The notes beneath the pieces were generated by a model that saw only the letters and a program-made list of their open reading frames with translations, was not told the origin of the DNA and made no database searches. From positions 1-38,444 of the forward strand of contig CAIRTR010000180.1 in assembly GCA_903881565.1 (NCBI GenBank): a stretch of DNA of 38,444 nt, in the 5' to 3' direction. A program made the translations under genes and the position numbers. Position 1 is the first letter of the stretch; each line of letters starts with the position of its first letter. The stretch comes from Oligoflexia bacterium (lineage in GTDB: Bacteria; Bdellovibrionota; UBA1018). This document shows positions 15,910 to 23,535 of this stretch, piece by piece.

Positions 15910-16959
15910 GTGCTTGAACTTCGCCCCTTTCAAAAACAGGTCTTAGCTTTACTTCAATCGCCAGGGCATGTGCTTGCCATCGCTCCCACAGGTTCCGGAA
16001 AGAGCCTCATCATTGAACGACGCGCTCAGCGTGGGGGCACTCGCACACTCCTGATCTCCCCTTTGGTTGCCCTCTCAAGACAGCACGCAACAAAACTAGC
16101 TGCAGCCGGGCTTAAAGTTCAATCAGGGAGGCCCGCCGCCCCCGATTCGGACGTCTGGATACTCTCTCCCGAATCACTCACCCACTCCACGGTGATTGAA
16201 GAACTTCGCCGATGGAGGCCCAACTTTCTTGCCGTCGATGAATGCCATTGTCTCTGGGAATGGGGCCAGAGCTTTCGACCGGCTTTTCTGGAGGTTCCTT
16301 CGCTGATCAAAAGATTCAAGATCCAAACCAGTCTCTGGCTTACTGCGACCCTCCCCGCCCCCGCTCTCGCACAACTGGAGAAACTCGTTGAGGAGCCGCT
16401 AAAAAAAGTAGGGAGCTTTGCACTTCCCGAAAACCTCGATCTGCATGTTTCGAAAGTACCCTGGCTTGATCGAACTCAGCTTGCGCTGGATTGGACGCGC
16501 GCACGAAAGGGCTGTGGCATTATTTTTGTACAAACCCGAAAACTCGCAGAGAGCTTATGCCGCCTCTTTCAAGCTTCGGGAAAAAGAGCACTCGTCTATC
16601 ACGCAGGACTTTCGAAAGAAGAGCGCCTGAATCTCGAAATACTAATCAATCGCGGCGTATTTGATCTCGTCGTTGCAACCTCCGCCTTCGGAATGGGAAT
16701 GGATAATCCCCATCTTCGCTGGTGTTTACTGTGGCAAACTCCAGCCTCGCTCTTGGCTCTCGCACAAGCCGTAGGACGTGTAGGACGCTCAGAATTGGGA
16801 GAGGCTTTGATCTTTTGGGATGAGCAGGATTTTGAAAATAACGAATGGATTGCGCTTAATTCAGCAGAAAAAAGAAGGGATCTTGAAAACGTTTTAGCGT
16901 TTCTTACTTCACTCAAATCACCCCGCGAATCACTGACTCGGTTTTTTCTGCCTGACTGA
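15910..16959 (+). CDS. Short RecQ-like DExH helicase core
   Basis: 349 residues from GTG 15910. RecQ-type motifs: RPFQKQVL (motif 0), Walker A APTGSGKS (25-32), PLVALSRQ (Ia), VDECHCLWEWGQSFRP (DECH instead of DEAH, 109-124, with the RecQ aromatic-rich loop), TATLP (III), FVQTRKLAE (IV), ATSAFGMGMDNP (V) and QAVGRVGRSE (VI). The protein ends in SPRESLTRFFLPD, at the place where RecQ enzymes begin the zinc-binding Cys cluster; no RQC or HRDC domain follows, and a Ser stands where the first Cys would be. It is therefore a 3'-5' helicase core only. It sits last in the glycan run, 33 bp after the membrane protein; the link may be only positional. Confidence 0.83.
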   Translation: MLELRPFQKQVLALLQSPGHVLAIAPTGSGKSLIIERRAQRGGTRTLLISPLVALSRQHATKLAAAGLKVQSGRPAAPDSDVWILSPESLTHSTVIEELRRWRPNFLAVDECHCLWEWGQSFRPAFLEVPSLIKRFKIQTSLWLTATLPAPALAQLEKLVEEPLKKVGSFALPENLDLHVSKVPWLDRTQLALDWTRARKGCGIIFVQTRKLAESLCRLFQASGKRALVYHAGLSKEERLNLEILINRGVFDLVVATSAFGMGMDNPHLRWCLLWQTPASLLALAQAVGRVGRSELGEALIFWDEQDFENNEWIALNSAEKRRDLENVLAFLTSLKSPRESLTRFFLPD

Positions 16960-17178
16960 TCGCAAAAGACCGCCAAAAATCCGACAATTCAGGAAAATTT
17001 TACACGAATGCAATTCCGAGTCTTTCGTTTTTTCATGTTTTTTTGCTCGCACCATTGCCAGCGGAGAGTTTCATGATACGATTTATTATAAACCTGAAGT
17101 ACCAAAGCGAAGTCAGTTTCACCATGGTTGGTTTTTCTGATTTCGTTAAAAAAGTAGCGCCACTCATGGAGGAGCCGC

Positions 17179-18393
17179 ATGCGCAAAATAACGAAACTGA
17201 TCTTGTCGTGTCTTATTCTTCCGTTCATTTTATCGGGGGTATCGCGTGCCGACGATGCGTCTACTCCCAAGCCGCAAAAAGAGTGGACGTTCCTAGTCTA
17301 CCTTAATGGGAACAACAATCTGGATTCCTATGGTGCGCTTAACATTAACCAAATGGAAAAAGTAGGCTCCTCAGACGATTTAAATATCGTCGTGCAGTGG
17401 GCGAGTTACGCGAAAAAGAAGGTGAACCGCCTCTATGTTCAAAAGGACAACAACACGAATGCCGTCACCTCTCCCGTCGTTCAAAGCATGGGCACGGTCG
17501 ATATGGGAGATTATCGAAGCTTAGTCGAATTCGTTCGATGGGGCGTGGAAAACTATCCCGCCAAGCACTACATGATTGACGTTTGGGATCACGGCGGTGG
17601 TTGGCATCTTCAAAACCAAAGAGCCGGCGGAATCCACACCAACGACATCAGCTGGGATGATATTTCCGGACACTTTATTTCTACCGTTCAGTTAGGAATA
17701 GCCATGGCTGAATCCGCGAAAATCATTGGTCACAAAGTGGATCTCTATTCGAGCGATGCCTGCTTAATGGCCATGGTTGAAGTCGCCACCGAAATGTCCG
17801 AATCCGTCGAATATTTCGCCGGTTCACAAGAGACCGAGCCAGGAGCAGGATGGCCCTATGACACCTTCTTACAAGCTTGGGCACGAAATCCAAAAGCGGG
17901 CGCTGCCGAAGTCGGCAAGTACCTCAGCGAAGAATATGTCAAATCCTATCAAGGGGGATCCAACGGAAACAGTGATGTGACCTTCTCGGTTTACAACATG
18001 GCTCACTTGGGGGAACTCAACCAAGCCATCACCGCCTTTGGTGCTGACTTGCAGAAACTCAACTCAGCGGAGCGAACGAAGGTCATTGCGGCTGCAAGTG
18101 GTACGCAAGATTTTGCTTATGCTGATTACGGCGACTTGATGGACTTTGTGACCTTGCTTAAAAAGGCTGACGTCAAATCTATCGAGCCTACGTCGCTTGC
18201 AGGGATTGAAAGCTCATTGAAGAACTTTGTGTCAACCAACACGGTAACACCAGGCTTTCAGCGAGCATCGGGTGTATCGATTTGGCTGCCAAGCTCCAAG
18301 TACGAGTACAGCACCTATTCGAAGCGCTATGAGGCACTAAACTTTTCGAGCACCACCAAATGGGGTGATGCTTTGAAGTTCTTGTTACAATAG
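17179..18393 (+). CDS. Secreted clostripain-like (C11 family) cysteine peptidase
   Basis: 404 residues with a signal peptide (MRKITKLILSCLILPFILSG, cleavage near SRA at residue 24). Clan CD catalytic residues are seen: His138 in DVWDHGGGW and Cys195 in LYSSDACLMAMVEVA. The start of the domain, WTFLVYLNGNNNLDSYG (36-52), is typical of the family, which cleaves after Arg or related residues. The ribosome binding site GGAGGAG (17168-17174) is 4 nt before ATG, fixing the start. A strong terminator follows, and the 219 bp before it hold no clear gene, so it is a single-gene unit. It is likely a periplasmic or extracellular protease. Confidence 0.88.
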   Translation: MRKITKLILSCLILPFILSGVSRADDASTPKPQKEWTFLVYLNGNNNLDSYGALNINQMEKVGSSDDLNIVVQWASYAKKKVNRLYVQKDNNTNAVTSPVVQSMGTVDMGDYRSLVEFVRWGVENYPAKHYMIDVWDHGGGWHLQNQRAGGIHTNDISWDDISGHFISTVQLGIAMAESAKIIGHKVDLYSSDACLMAMVEVATEMSESVEYFAGSQETEPGAGWPYDTFLQAWARNPKAGAAEVGKYLSEEYVKSYQGGSNGNSDVTFSVYNMAHLGELNQAITAFGADLQKLNSAERTKVIAAASGTQDFAYADYGDLMDFVTLLKKADVKSIEPTSLAGIESSLKNFVSTNTVTPGFQRASGVSIWLPSSKYEYSTYSKRYEALNFSSTTKWGDALKFLLQ

Positions 18394-18445
18394 CTGATTC
18401 GCCCAAACCTGACAGGTTTAGGCTCTAGTTAGAAATCAAAAACAG

Positions 18446-18481
18446 AGGCCCGCCTCGTTCATTTCGAGTCGGGCCTTTTTT
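18446..18481 (+). terminator. Strong terminator after the C11 peptidase
   Basis: AGGCCCG (18446-18452) pairs with CGGGCCT (18470-18476), CTCG with CGAG inside, one C/T mismatch between, followed by a T run. A smaller perfect hairpin AAACCT-GAC-AGGTTT (18405-18419) lies between the stop codon and this site. Confidence 0.88.
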
Positions 18482-18495
18482 ATGTGCTTTTCTGC

Positions 18496-18522
18496 TTGCG
18501 TAACGCCATGCAGCGATATATG
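18496..18522 (+). promoter_or_regulatory. Weak promoter candidate for the barrel protein
   Basis: TTGCGT (18496-18501) and TATATG (18517-18522) with a 15-bp spacer, shorter than ideal. It lies between the terminator and the start at 18563. Confidence 0.3.
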
Positions 18523-18562
18523 ACTCATGCGATCAATCATTTCGAAATCGACAGGAGTACCT

Positions 18563-19309
18563 ATGAAATTCAGTTTATTGGCTATTTTAGCGCTCGTTTC
18601 CAGCATCCCCGCTTTCGCAAGCAGCGATCCAATGATTGAAATCGATGCGAGCATCGACACCCGATTCGACTCTCCCTACACGGACGGAAGCGAATGGAAG
18701 GTGGTCCCAACCTACTCTGCAACCATCGGCGCAAAGCTCAACTTTTTAATGATCGAAGCTGAGGCTGAATTTACAGCCCACAAAGAAGATAGCGTCAATT
18801 TTGAAATGCGTGGATCCGCAGGCATTCTCTTTTTGAAACTTCATGAAATCTACGTCCGAACGGGCGGAGAGCGCGGCGAACAAAAAAGAGCGACACTAGG
18901 CCTAGGGGGAACCTTTCCACTTCCCCTTAACTTAGGAAAAGTAAGCGCAAGTCTCGGCGCCCTGGGCGTGCTATGGCAACGTCCCGAAGGCGCAGATCAA
19001 AAAATGTTCGCCTTCTACGCTGGCGGAACGATGTACATGCATGTTTGGAGATTTCAAAACGAACTGCGTGTTGCCTACTACGCAACACCAAGTTTTAATT
19101 TCGATGCAGGACAAGCCCTCTCCTCCGGCGGAAAAAGTGTTGTGAGTGGTTGGGCCAACGGACTCATCGCTTCTGATAAGCTTTACTTCCAAGCGATCAA
19201 ACTCCCCCTCATTACCCTTGGGCCTGAACTTCGCGCTGAAGTTGAGCAGCTTCCTGATGGAACAGAGTGGCTGGTCACTGCGGGTGTTGGCGGAACGCTG
19301 GGATTCTAG
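18563..19309 (+). CDS. Outer-membrane beta-barrel protein (unknown function)
   Basis: 248 residues from ATG 18563, set by AGGAG 5 nt upstream; the earlier ATG at 18527 would spoil the signal peptide MKFSLLAILALVSSIPAFA (1-19). The mature part alternates polar and hydrophobic residues (for example YSATIGAKLNFLMIEAEAEF, ATLGLGGTFPLPLNL) and ends in GVGGTLGF, with a terminal Phe as expected for proteins inserted by the BAM complex. About eight to ten strands seem possible. It is not assigned to a known family. It is convergent with DUF2461 (6-bp gap). Confidence 0.68.
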   Translation: MKFSLLAILALVSSIPAFASSDPMIEIDASIDTRFDSPYTDGSEWKVVPTYSATIGAKLNFLMIEAEAEFTAHKEDSVNFEMRGSAGILFLKLHEIYVRTGGERGEQKRATLGLGGTFPLPLNLGKVSASLGALGVLWQRPEGADQKMFAFYAGGTMYMHVWRFQNELRVAYYATPSFNFDAGQALSSGGKSVVSGWANGLIASDKLYFQAIKLPLITLGPELRAEVEQLPDGTEWLVTAGVGGTLGF

Positions 19310-19315
19310 AACGCT

Positions 19316-20128
19316 CTAAAAATCTGGCGTTCGCAGCCTGTGCTTGAGCACGTCTAATTGATCGGCGAGTTCGCTTGTATTCATCGGTTTGGGTTTAGAC
19401 GTCAAGCCTCGGATTGCCTTATCCAAAAGTGCATTAAGCCTTAGAACTTGGCGCCAGTCTCGCTCCACGAACTGGGCGAATTTTGGAGATGCGAATTCTT
19501 TACGTGTATACGATCTCCAGACGAAAAATGCCTGAAGTCTGATCCAATCCATGCGGGGATGTGCGGGATCAAAACCACGAGGAATCCGTGAAGAGATCCT
19601 CTCGTCTGAGAAACCACCCTTAAAGCATTTCGAGAACTCTTTAGAGGCGAAAAGCTTGTCGAGCTCCTGCACAAACGCAGGACTCTCCCCAATCGCATGC
19701 CTGATCGCCTTTACTTGGCGCGAGGACGGCATATAAAGCCCGCCAGCGACCAGGACGCTATCTTTTGTGTCTTCTGGGTTCATGAGAAAAAAGAGGCTGG
19801 GATTGCGCTCAAAACGCGACTCCGCAGGACGCGCGGCCGAGTAAGTCATCCAATCCCGATAGAGCGAACCTCCGCGCTCTTTTACACGGTTTGAAGGGCG
19901 TTTGATTCGACCGATCCCCTTTTGGGGAAAGTGGTAGAGCGGCGCAAGGGGTCCGAGGTTTGATTTCAGATGCTGCGCCAGGTGCTTTAGGGGGTTCGCG
20001 AGCAGCGTTTCGTACTCACCGCGATTCTTTTCTAGCCAATTTGGGTTCTTCTGACGACCTGCTTTCTCGAGGAACGTGAGGGTTTGTGAGGAGAAGTGTG
20101 GAGGTTTGAGTGTGGTTTTTGTTTTCAT
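19316..20128 (-). CDS. DUF2461 family protein
   Basis: 270 residues, cytoplasmic. Near the N-terminus FSSQTLTFLEKAGRQKNPNWLEKNRGEYE matches the DUF2461 start (F.....FL..L..NN...WF..nr..Y). Later GGSLYRDWMTYSAARPAESRFERNPSLFFLMNP and VAGGLYMPSSRQVKAIRHAI (about 87-145) fit the family, which has no proven function. It follows the MazF-like toxin by 9 bp on the same strand, with AGGG 8 nt before its ATG, so it is probably the third gene of that operon. Whether it modifies the toxin system is unknown. Confidence 0.75.
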   Translation of the reverse strand: MKTKTTLKPPHFSSQTLTFLEKAGRQKNPNWLEKNRGEYETLLANPLKHLAQHLKSNLGPLAPLYHFPQKGIGRIKRPSNRVKERGGSLYRDWMTYSAARPAESRFERNPSLFFLMNPEDTKDSVLVAGGLYMPSSRQVKAIRHAIGESPAFVQELDKLFASKEFSKCFKGGFSDERISSRIPRGFDPAHPRMDWIRLQAFFVWRSYTRKEFASPKFAQFVERDWRQVLRLNALLDKAIRGLTSKPKPMNTSELADQLDVLKHRLRTPDF

Positions 20129-20137
20129 GAAGTTACC

Positions 20138-20476
20138 CTAACTTAATGAAAACGTTTTTTTGAAAGCATCAATCACTTGAGAAGCGTCCTTTGGGCCAAG
20201 ACGGCCAGCGCGCTCCAAGAGGAGTCCATTATCCAGGGTGAACATTTTCATTCTTACTACGCAATCCTTATGAAGACCGGCCTCGGCGAGGCTCGAAACG
20301 GGGACGTCAAAATGCCATTTGCTTTTGTGTGCGCTTGTGATCATGAGAAGGACGCTATTTTCATTGCTCTTGTTGAAGCTTTTACTGGAAATCACCAATG
20401 CCTTTCTCTTTTTCGATTTCGGCAAATCACTGAACGGAAACGGGACAACAACTACATCGAACTGTTCACAGATCAT
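20138..20476 (-). CDS. MazF/PemK-like endoribonuclease toxin
   Basis: 112 residues from ATG 20476; an upstream GTG (20521) would add 15 residues inside the antitoxin gene and lacks a reason. FDVVVVPFPFSDLPKSKKRKALVIS (about 6-30) is the MazF/PemK N-terminal strand set, followed by LLMITSA and a C-terminal VVRMKMFTLDNGLLLERAGRLG. Such toxins cut mRNA at short sites. The usual Arg-Pro of 'KxRPALVIS' is Arg-Lys here, which may alter the active site or just reflect a divergent branch. The start overlaps the antitoxin end by 11 nt. DUF2461 follows after 9 bp. Confidence 0.8.
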   Translation of the reverse strand: MICEQFDVVVVPFPFSDLPKSKKRKALVISSKSFNKSNENSVLLMITSAHKSKWHFDVPVSSLAEAGLHKDCVVRMKMFTLDNGLLLERAGRLGPKDASQVIDAFKKTFSLS

Positions 20477-20687
20477 CGTCTTCACTGCCTTTCCATTCGG
20501 ACAAGGTAGATTCGATCGCACGCGACCATTCCAAATCTACTTTTTGGAGCTTTCGAACGCGGACCACATTATCTGACTCAATCTCATAAAAAAGGAGGTC
20601 ACCGTCGTGGAGTTCTAATGATTTTCTAACCTCGGACGGGATGGTCGTTTGTCCTTTGGCTGTAAGCCGACTAGTAAGGGGCTTCAT
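20466..20687 (-). CDS. AbrB/MazE/PrlF-type antitoxin
   Basis: 73 residues. SRLTAKGQTTIPSEVRKSL (about 6-24) and HDGDLLFYEI form the SpoVT-AbrB swapped-hairpin DNA-binding fold; the acidic C-terminus (EWKGSEDDDL) would bind the toxin. GGAGG lies 9 nt before ATG 20687. As in other modules the antitoxin comes first and would repress its own promoter, for which a palindromic site is visible right upstream (20688-20717). Confidence 0.85.
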   Translation of the reverse strand: MKPLTSRLTAKGQTTIPSEVRKSLELHDGDLLFYEIESDNVVRVRKLQKVDLEWSRAIESTLSEWKGSEDDDL

Positions 20688-20739
20688 ATATCCTTACCTC
20701 CTTACATGTAAGGATATCCTACACCAGGACTCGCGTCAA
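20688..20739 (-). promoter_or_regulatory. Autoregulated promoter/operator of the MazEF-like operon
   Basis: On the minus strand TTGACG (20739-20734), a 17-bp spacer and TATCCT (20716-20711) form a near-ideal sigma70 promoter, start near 20704. Perfect 10-bp arms ATATCCTTAC (20688-20697) and GTAAGGATAT (20708-20717) flank it; one arm covers the -10, the other the ribosome binding region and touches the start codon. A nested palindrome CTTACATGTAAG (20701-20712) and a third CCTTAC half-site give several binding positions for the AbrB-type antitoxin. Confidence 0.8.
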
Positions 20740-20857
20740 GTAATGAAAAGCAAGGAGAAGTCTAGCACTTGCTGAGTTTCAAAGATCTATCTGATGAGCA
20801 CACAAGCTCCTACGGCAACCAAGAGTTTGAGACCCGGTAGAACTCTTTCCTCCACGC

Positions 20858-20877
20858 TTTGGGTGCCCAAATATGAT
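20858..20877 (+). promoter_or_regulatory. Candidate operator/-10 for the DUF433 pair
   Basis: TTTGGG-TG-CCCAAA (20858-20871) is a perfect palindrome that abuts TATGAT (20872-20877), a possible -10 box, 23 bp before ATG 20900. No good -35 is seen. The place fits an operator for autoregulation of the toxin-antitoxin pair. The stretch 20740-20857 shows nothing else. Confidence 0.45.
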
Positions 20878-20899
20878 ATCCTGCTCAGGGAGGTTGATC

Positions 20900-21169
20900 A
20901 TGGCGCAAGATCACGAACAGGACCCCATTCGGGCATACAAGAATTACCACTGGATCGTTTGGCACCCCGACCTGCTGGGTGGCAAGCCAACCATAAAAGG
21001 CACTCGGATCTCCGTTTCCCAGGTGCTTGGACTAATGAGCAAGGGTGTCACAGCTGAAGGCTTGGCCGAAGACTATGAGGGGTTCCCGAAAGAGTGCATC
21101 CCAGAACTCTTACAATTCGCCTCTGAGCAGGCAGCAAAACCCTTGGAACCCTCTGATGTGGCTGCTTGA
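20900..21169 (+). CDS. DUF433 antitoxin-type protein
   Basis: 89 residues from ATG 20900, set by GGGAGG (20888-20893) 6 nt upstream. The DUF433 pattern is clear: HPDLLGGKPTIKGTRISVSQVLGLMSKGVTAEGLAEDY (about 21-58), a small helical DNA-binding domain. DUF433 proteins are commonly the antitoxin of a PIN-like DUF5615 toxin, and the next gene is exactly that, with a 14-nt overlap. The gene itself is intact although its toxin is frameshifted. Confidence 0.85.
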   Translation: MAQDHEQDPIRAYKNYHWIVWHPDLLGGKPTIKGTRISVSQVLGLMSKGVTAEGLAEDYEGFPKECIPELLQFASEQAAKPLEPSDVAA

Positions 21170-21535
21170 TCACAATGTTCCACGCCAAGTCCACCATGTT
21201 TTAAACGATCTGGGCATCCGGAACGCCACAACCAAGCATCTTGGCTGGGAAAATCTGAAAAATGGCGTACTTACCAAAACCGCCTACGATGCTGGAATTC
21301 GCTGCATTTTGACTCTTGACCGGCTTTTTCATGACGACGCCTCGACGCCTCGAATGTCCTCAAGGCTTGTCCGGATCTCACCTTGGTCCTGCTTACATTA
21401 GGGCAAGACAGCGGACCTGTTTTCGCTGCGAAATTTCTTGAGTCTTGGCAAACCGCACCAATCCACTTGCGGCCCGGATGTCTAGTTGAGTGGCCCGCGA
21501 ATAACCCAATCAATGATCCGCTAGCAATCAAGTAA
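21156..21535 (+). pseudogene. DUF5615 PIN-like toxin, frameshifted by 8-bp tandem duplication
   Basis: From ATG 21156 the frame reads MWLLDHNVPRQVHHVL, then GWENLKNGVLTKTAYDAGIR and CILTLDRLFHDDAS. These are hallmarks of DUF5615/Mut7-C PIN-like RNases: LLDxN and the L..D pair. At 21336-21351 the 8-mer GACGCCTC occurs twice in tandem and throws the frame off; as written the protein ends after 81 residues. Removing one copy joins HDDAS directly to NVLKACPDLTLVLLTLGQDSG and continues to a stop at 21533-21535, giving a full 123-residue toxin with a family-like C-terminus (VFAAKFLESWQ). The toxin is therefore off in this copy, either dead or switchable. Confidence 0.85.
21336..21351 (+). repeat. 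Tandem duplication of GACGCCTC inside the toxin gene
   Basis: Two perfect adjacent copies (21336-21343 and 21344-21351), the second followed by GA as in the first, so slippage can add or remove a unit. Eight bp is not a multiple of three; one copy restores the downstream frame. Confidence 0.95.
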
Positions 21536-21624
21536 CCGGGCCGGTGATCACAATTTTGGAAATAAATCACTGGATTTACGACCATCTAGATCTCAAGAAA
21601 AGCGGGCTATCTCTCAAACAAAAA

Positions 21625-21951
21625 TCAAGGAGCCGTATAAGCCACACAAGCCGCAGCCACGACGTAGCAATTATAAGTCGAAGGACCGATGAAGTTCATC
21701 GTCGAATAGGGATAGAGACCGCAGTTGCCCGTGCAATAAATGTAAGGTGCATAGGTGAAACTTGCGCCGTTGTAGGGATTCATGCAGGTGTATTCGTATT
21801 GAATTCCTGCAACACCAAATCCATACCCGGTCGCATTTGGAACTGAACAAATAAAATTAGGACCCACACTCACTGCACCTTGAAATACCGAAGCATTAGC
21901 GGCGCTGGCGAGAGCCAAAATAAGAGCGAAAGCAACGAATACTGATTTCAT
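21625..21951 (-). CDS. Small exported Cys/Tyr-rich protein
   Basis: 108 residues with a signal peptide (MKSVFVAFALILALASAANA, 1-20). The mature part has six Cys (FICSV, YTCMN, YCTGNCG, YNCYV, ACVAY) that could form three disulfides, many Tyr, Gly and Asn, and almost no charge. No family is recognised. The start is fixed by AAGGGG 7 nt upstream of the ATG. That site is part of a small hairpin (21960-21972). It is convergent with the frameshifted toxin. It may be a surface or periplasmic structural protein. Confidence 0.65.
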   Translation of the reverse strand: MKSVFVAFALILALASAANASVFQGAVSVGPNFICSVPNATGYGFGVAGIQYEYTCMNPYNGASFTYAPYIYCTGNCGLYPYSTMNFIGPSTYNCYVVAAACVAYTAP

Positions 21952-21959
21952 AATAATAC

Positions 21960-21972
21960 CCCTTTTGAAGGG
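21960..21972 (-). promoter_or_regulatory. Hairpin that covers the ribosome binding site of the Cys/Tyr-rich gene
   Basis: On the minus strand CCCTT-CAA-AAGGG, with the AAGGG(G) being the ribosome binding site 7-8 nt before ATG 21951. A 5-bp perfect stem can hide the site. Confidence 0.45.
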
Positions 21973-22000
21973 CTGCTTTTAATTCAACGCAAAGCGAAAT

Positions 22001-22423
22001 TCAAGCATTTAAATAAGCACAGGCTGCGATCCATTCAGGAGTCGGGCTCACAATCTTGCGGAGTTTGAGGTCAAAAAGGGCGTATTTGAATTCCGCCGAA
22101 CAATACTTCGTTCCCTGGGCATCTTCAATCCACTGCGAAATTCGCCCAATCTTCCCCTCAAATGAAGGAAACTGAGTCTTTACAACGACTTCCTGGCGCA
22201 AAACAAGTTCCCGATGAAACCGAATATTGGCCTCCAAGATCACCGGCCCCAGCCCAACCTCTTTGATCTTCCCAAGGCCAAAGCCCCCCCGGGTAATGAT
22301 CTCCCAGCGCGCTTCTTCAAAAAGCTCGAGGTAAGTCGCGTTATTAACATGCCCAAAGGTGTCGAGATGAGCCTCCAAAATCATTAGAGGATAAGTAGCG
22401 ACCTTGAGCTCGGTGCTACCCAA
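22001..22423 (-). CDS. Hotdog-fold acyl-CoA thioesterase (YbgC/FadM-like)
   Basis: 140 residues. The hotdog active-site block HLDTFGHVNNATYLELFEEARWE (about 19-41) is characteristic of 4-hydroxybenzoyl-CoA thioesterase-like enzymes, with the catalytic Asp in DTFGHVNN. Later strands (ANIRFHRELVLRQEVVVKTQ, KYCSAEFKYALFDLK) match. It hydrolyses acyl-CoA, substrate unknown. Its start overlaps the end of the upstream M29 peptidase gene by 8 nt, so the two are co-translated; a functional link is not obvious. Confidence 0.87.
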   Translation of the reverse strand: MGSTELKVATYPLMILEAHLDTFGHVNNATYLELFEEARWEIITRGGFGLGKIKEVGLGPVILEANIRFHRELVLRQEVVVKTQFPSFEGKIGRISQWIEDAQGTKYCSAEFKYALFDLKLRKIVSPTPEWIAACAYLNA

Positions 22424-23528
22424 AGTTCAGCGCCTTCAATTCATCAACAATAAATACGCCATTTTTGCGCACAAGCTTGCCGTCAAAGTAAAGCTCACCG
22501 CCCCCATGTGACTCCCGCTGAATCAACACAAGATCCCAATGAACAGAAGACTTGTTACCGTTGTCACACTCGTCATAACTATTGCCCGGAGTGAGATGAA
22601 TCGAGCCTTTGATCTTCTCATCAAAAAGAGTGTCGTTCATCGGTTCCAGAATATAGGGGTTCACACCGATCGCAAACTCGCCAAAATAACGAGCGCCCTC
22701 ATCCATGTTGAAAATCTCATCTAACTCCTTTTGAAAGGCGGGAGCGGTCGCGCGAATGATTTTTCCATCTTTGACTTCAAGACGAATGTCCCGAAACAAA
22801 AGACCCCGATTAAGAGACGTCGTATTATAAGTGATAAATCCATTCACCGAATTCTTCACGGGTGCGGTAAAAACCTCCCCATCCGGAATATTAATACGTC
22901 CATCACACTTAATGGCAGGCAAACCTTTGATCGAAAACTCGATATCGGTTCCTGGCGAAACAATCCGCACGCGATCCGTTTTTTGCATCAACGCAACCAG
23001 GGGATCCATCGCGCGCGACATTTCGGCATAGTCAAAACAACAAACCTGAAAATAGAAATCCTCAAACTTCTCCTGACTCATTCGCGCCATCGTCGCTAGT
23101 GCCGCTACCGGGTAACGCAAAACCACCCAGCGTTTTTTGAGGCGCGTCTTCATATGAACTTCGCTCTGGTAAATTTCGTCCTTAAGCTTGCGCTGCTCAG
23201 ACGAGAGATCACTCATGTCGTAAGGGTTATTTCCGCCCCGAACACCGACATAGCAATCAACGCGCTCCATGATTTGGCGATGAAAATCTGAAAACTTCTT
23301 GTGCTGCTCCAGGCTCGCGCCCGAGAAAAAAGCCTTTGCAAAGTTATCATCAAAGCCATGCCAAAAAGGCACGCCACCTTTAAGCGTCCCCAAGCGAACA
23401 ATCTCTTGCCCTAAGACTCGGGTCTCTGGCCCAATCATGTCTACATAGAAGACTTCGCCCTTTTTTAGGTCCCAGGCGTAATTAACGATGTTGCCAGCTA
23501 GCTCAGTAATTCGTGGATCGATTTTCAT
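22416..23528 (-). CDS. M29 family aminopeptidase (AmpS/AmpT-like)
   Basis: 370 residues, no signal peptide, so cytoplasmic. M29 features: the N-terminal part with KKGEVFYVDM and FFSGASLEQ, the Asp/Glu-rich middle (DGRINIPDGEVFTAPV with metal-ligand Glu), GEFAIGVNP and HLTPGNSY, and SSVHWDLVL (His and Asp ligands near 340). These enzymes take single residues from peptide N-termini and use two metal ions. It is the first gene of a pair with the thioesterase. The ribosome binding site GAGGG is within a hairpin (23536-23549). Confidence 0.88.
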   Translation of the reverse strand: MKIDPRITELAGNIVNYAWDLKKGEVFYVDMIGPETRVLGQEIVRLGTLKGGVPFWHGFDDNFAKAFFSGASLEQHKKFSDFHRQIMERVDCYVGVRGGNNPYDMSDLSSEQRKLKDEIYQSEVHMKTRLKKRWVVLRYPVAALATMARMSQEKFEDFYFQVCCFDYAEMSRAMDPLVALMQKTDRVRIVSPGTDIEFSIKGLPAIKCDGRINIPDGEVFTAPVKNSVNGFITYNTTSLNRGLLFRDIRLEVKDGKIIRATAPAFQKELDEIFNMDEGARYFGEFAIGVNPYILEPMNDTLFDEKIKGSIHLTPGNSYDECDNGNKSSVHWDLVLIQRESHGGGELYFDGKLVRKNGVFIVDELKALNFG

Positions 23529-23535
23529 GGATTAT

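Noticed and set aside
17043-17306. 87-codon ORF upstream of and overlapping the C11 peptidase
   Set aside because: Its second half is an out-of-frame reading of the peptidase signal region; a short leader peptide is possible but not supported.
22268-22724. Search for insertion sequences or prophage borders near the toxin-antitoxin genes and tRNA-Val
   Set aside because: No transposase, integrase, terminal inverted repeats or duplicated tRNA end were seen in the window.
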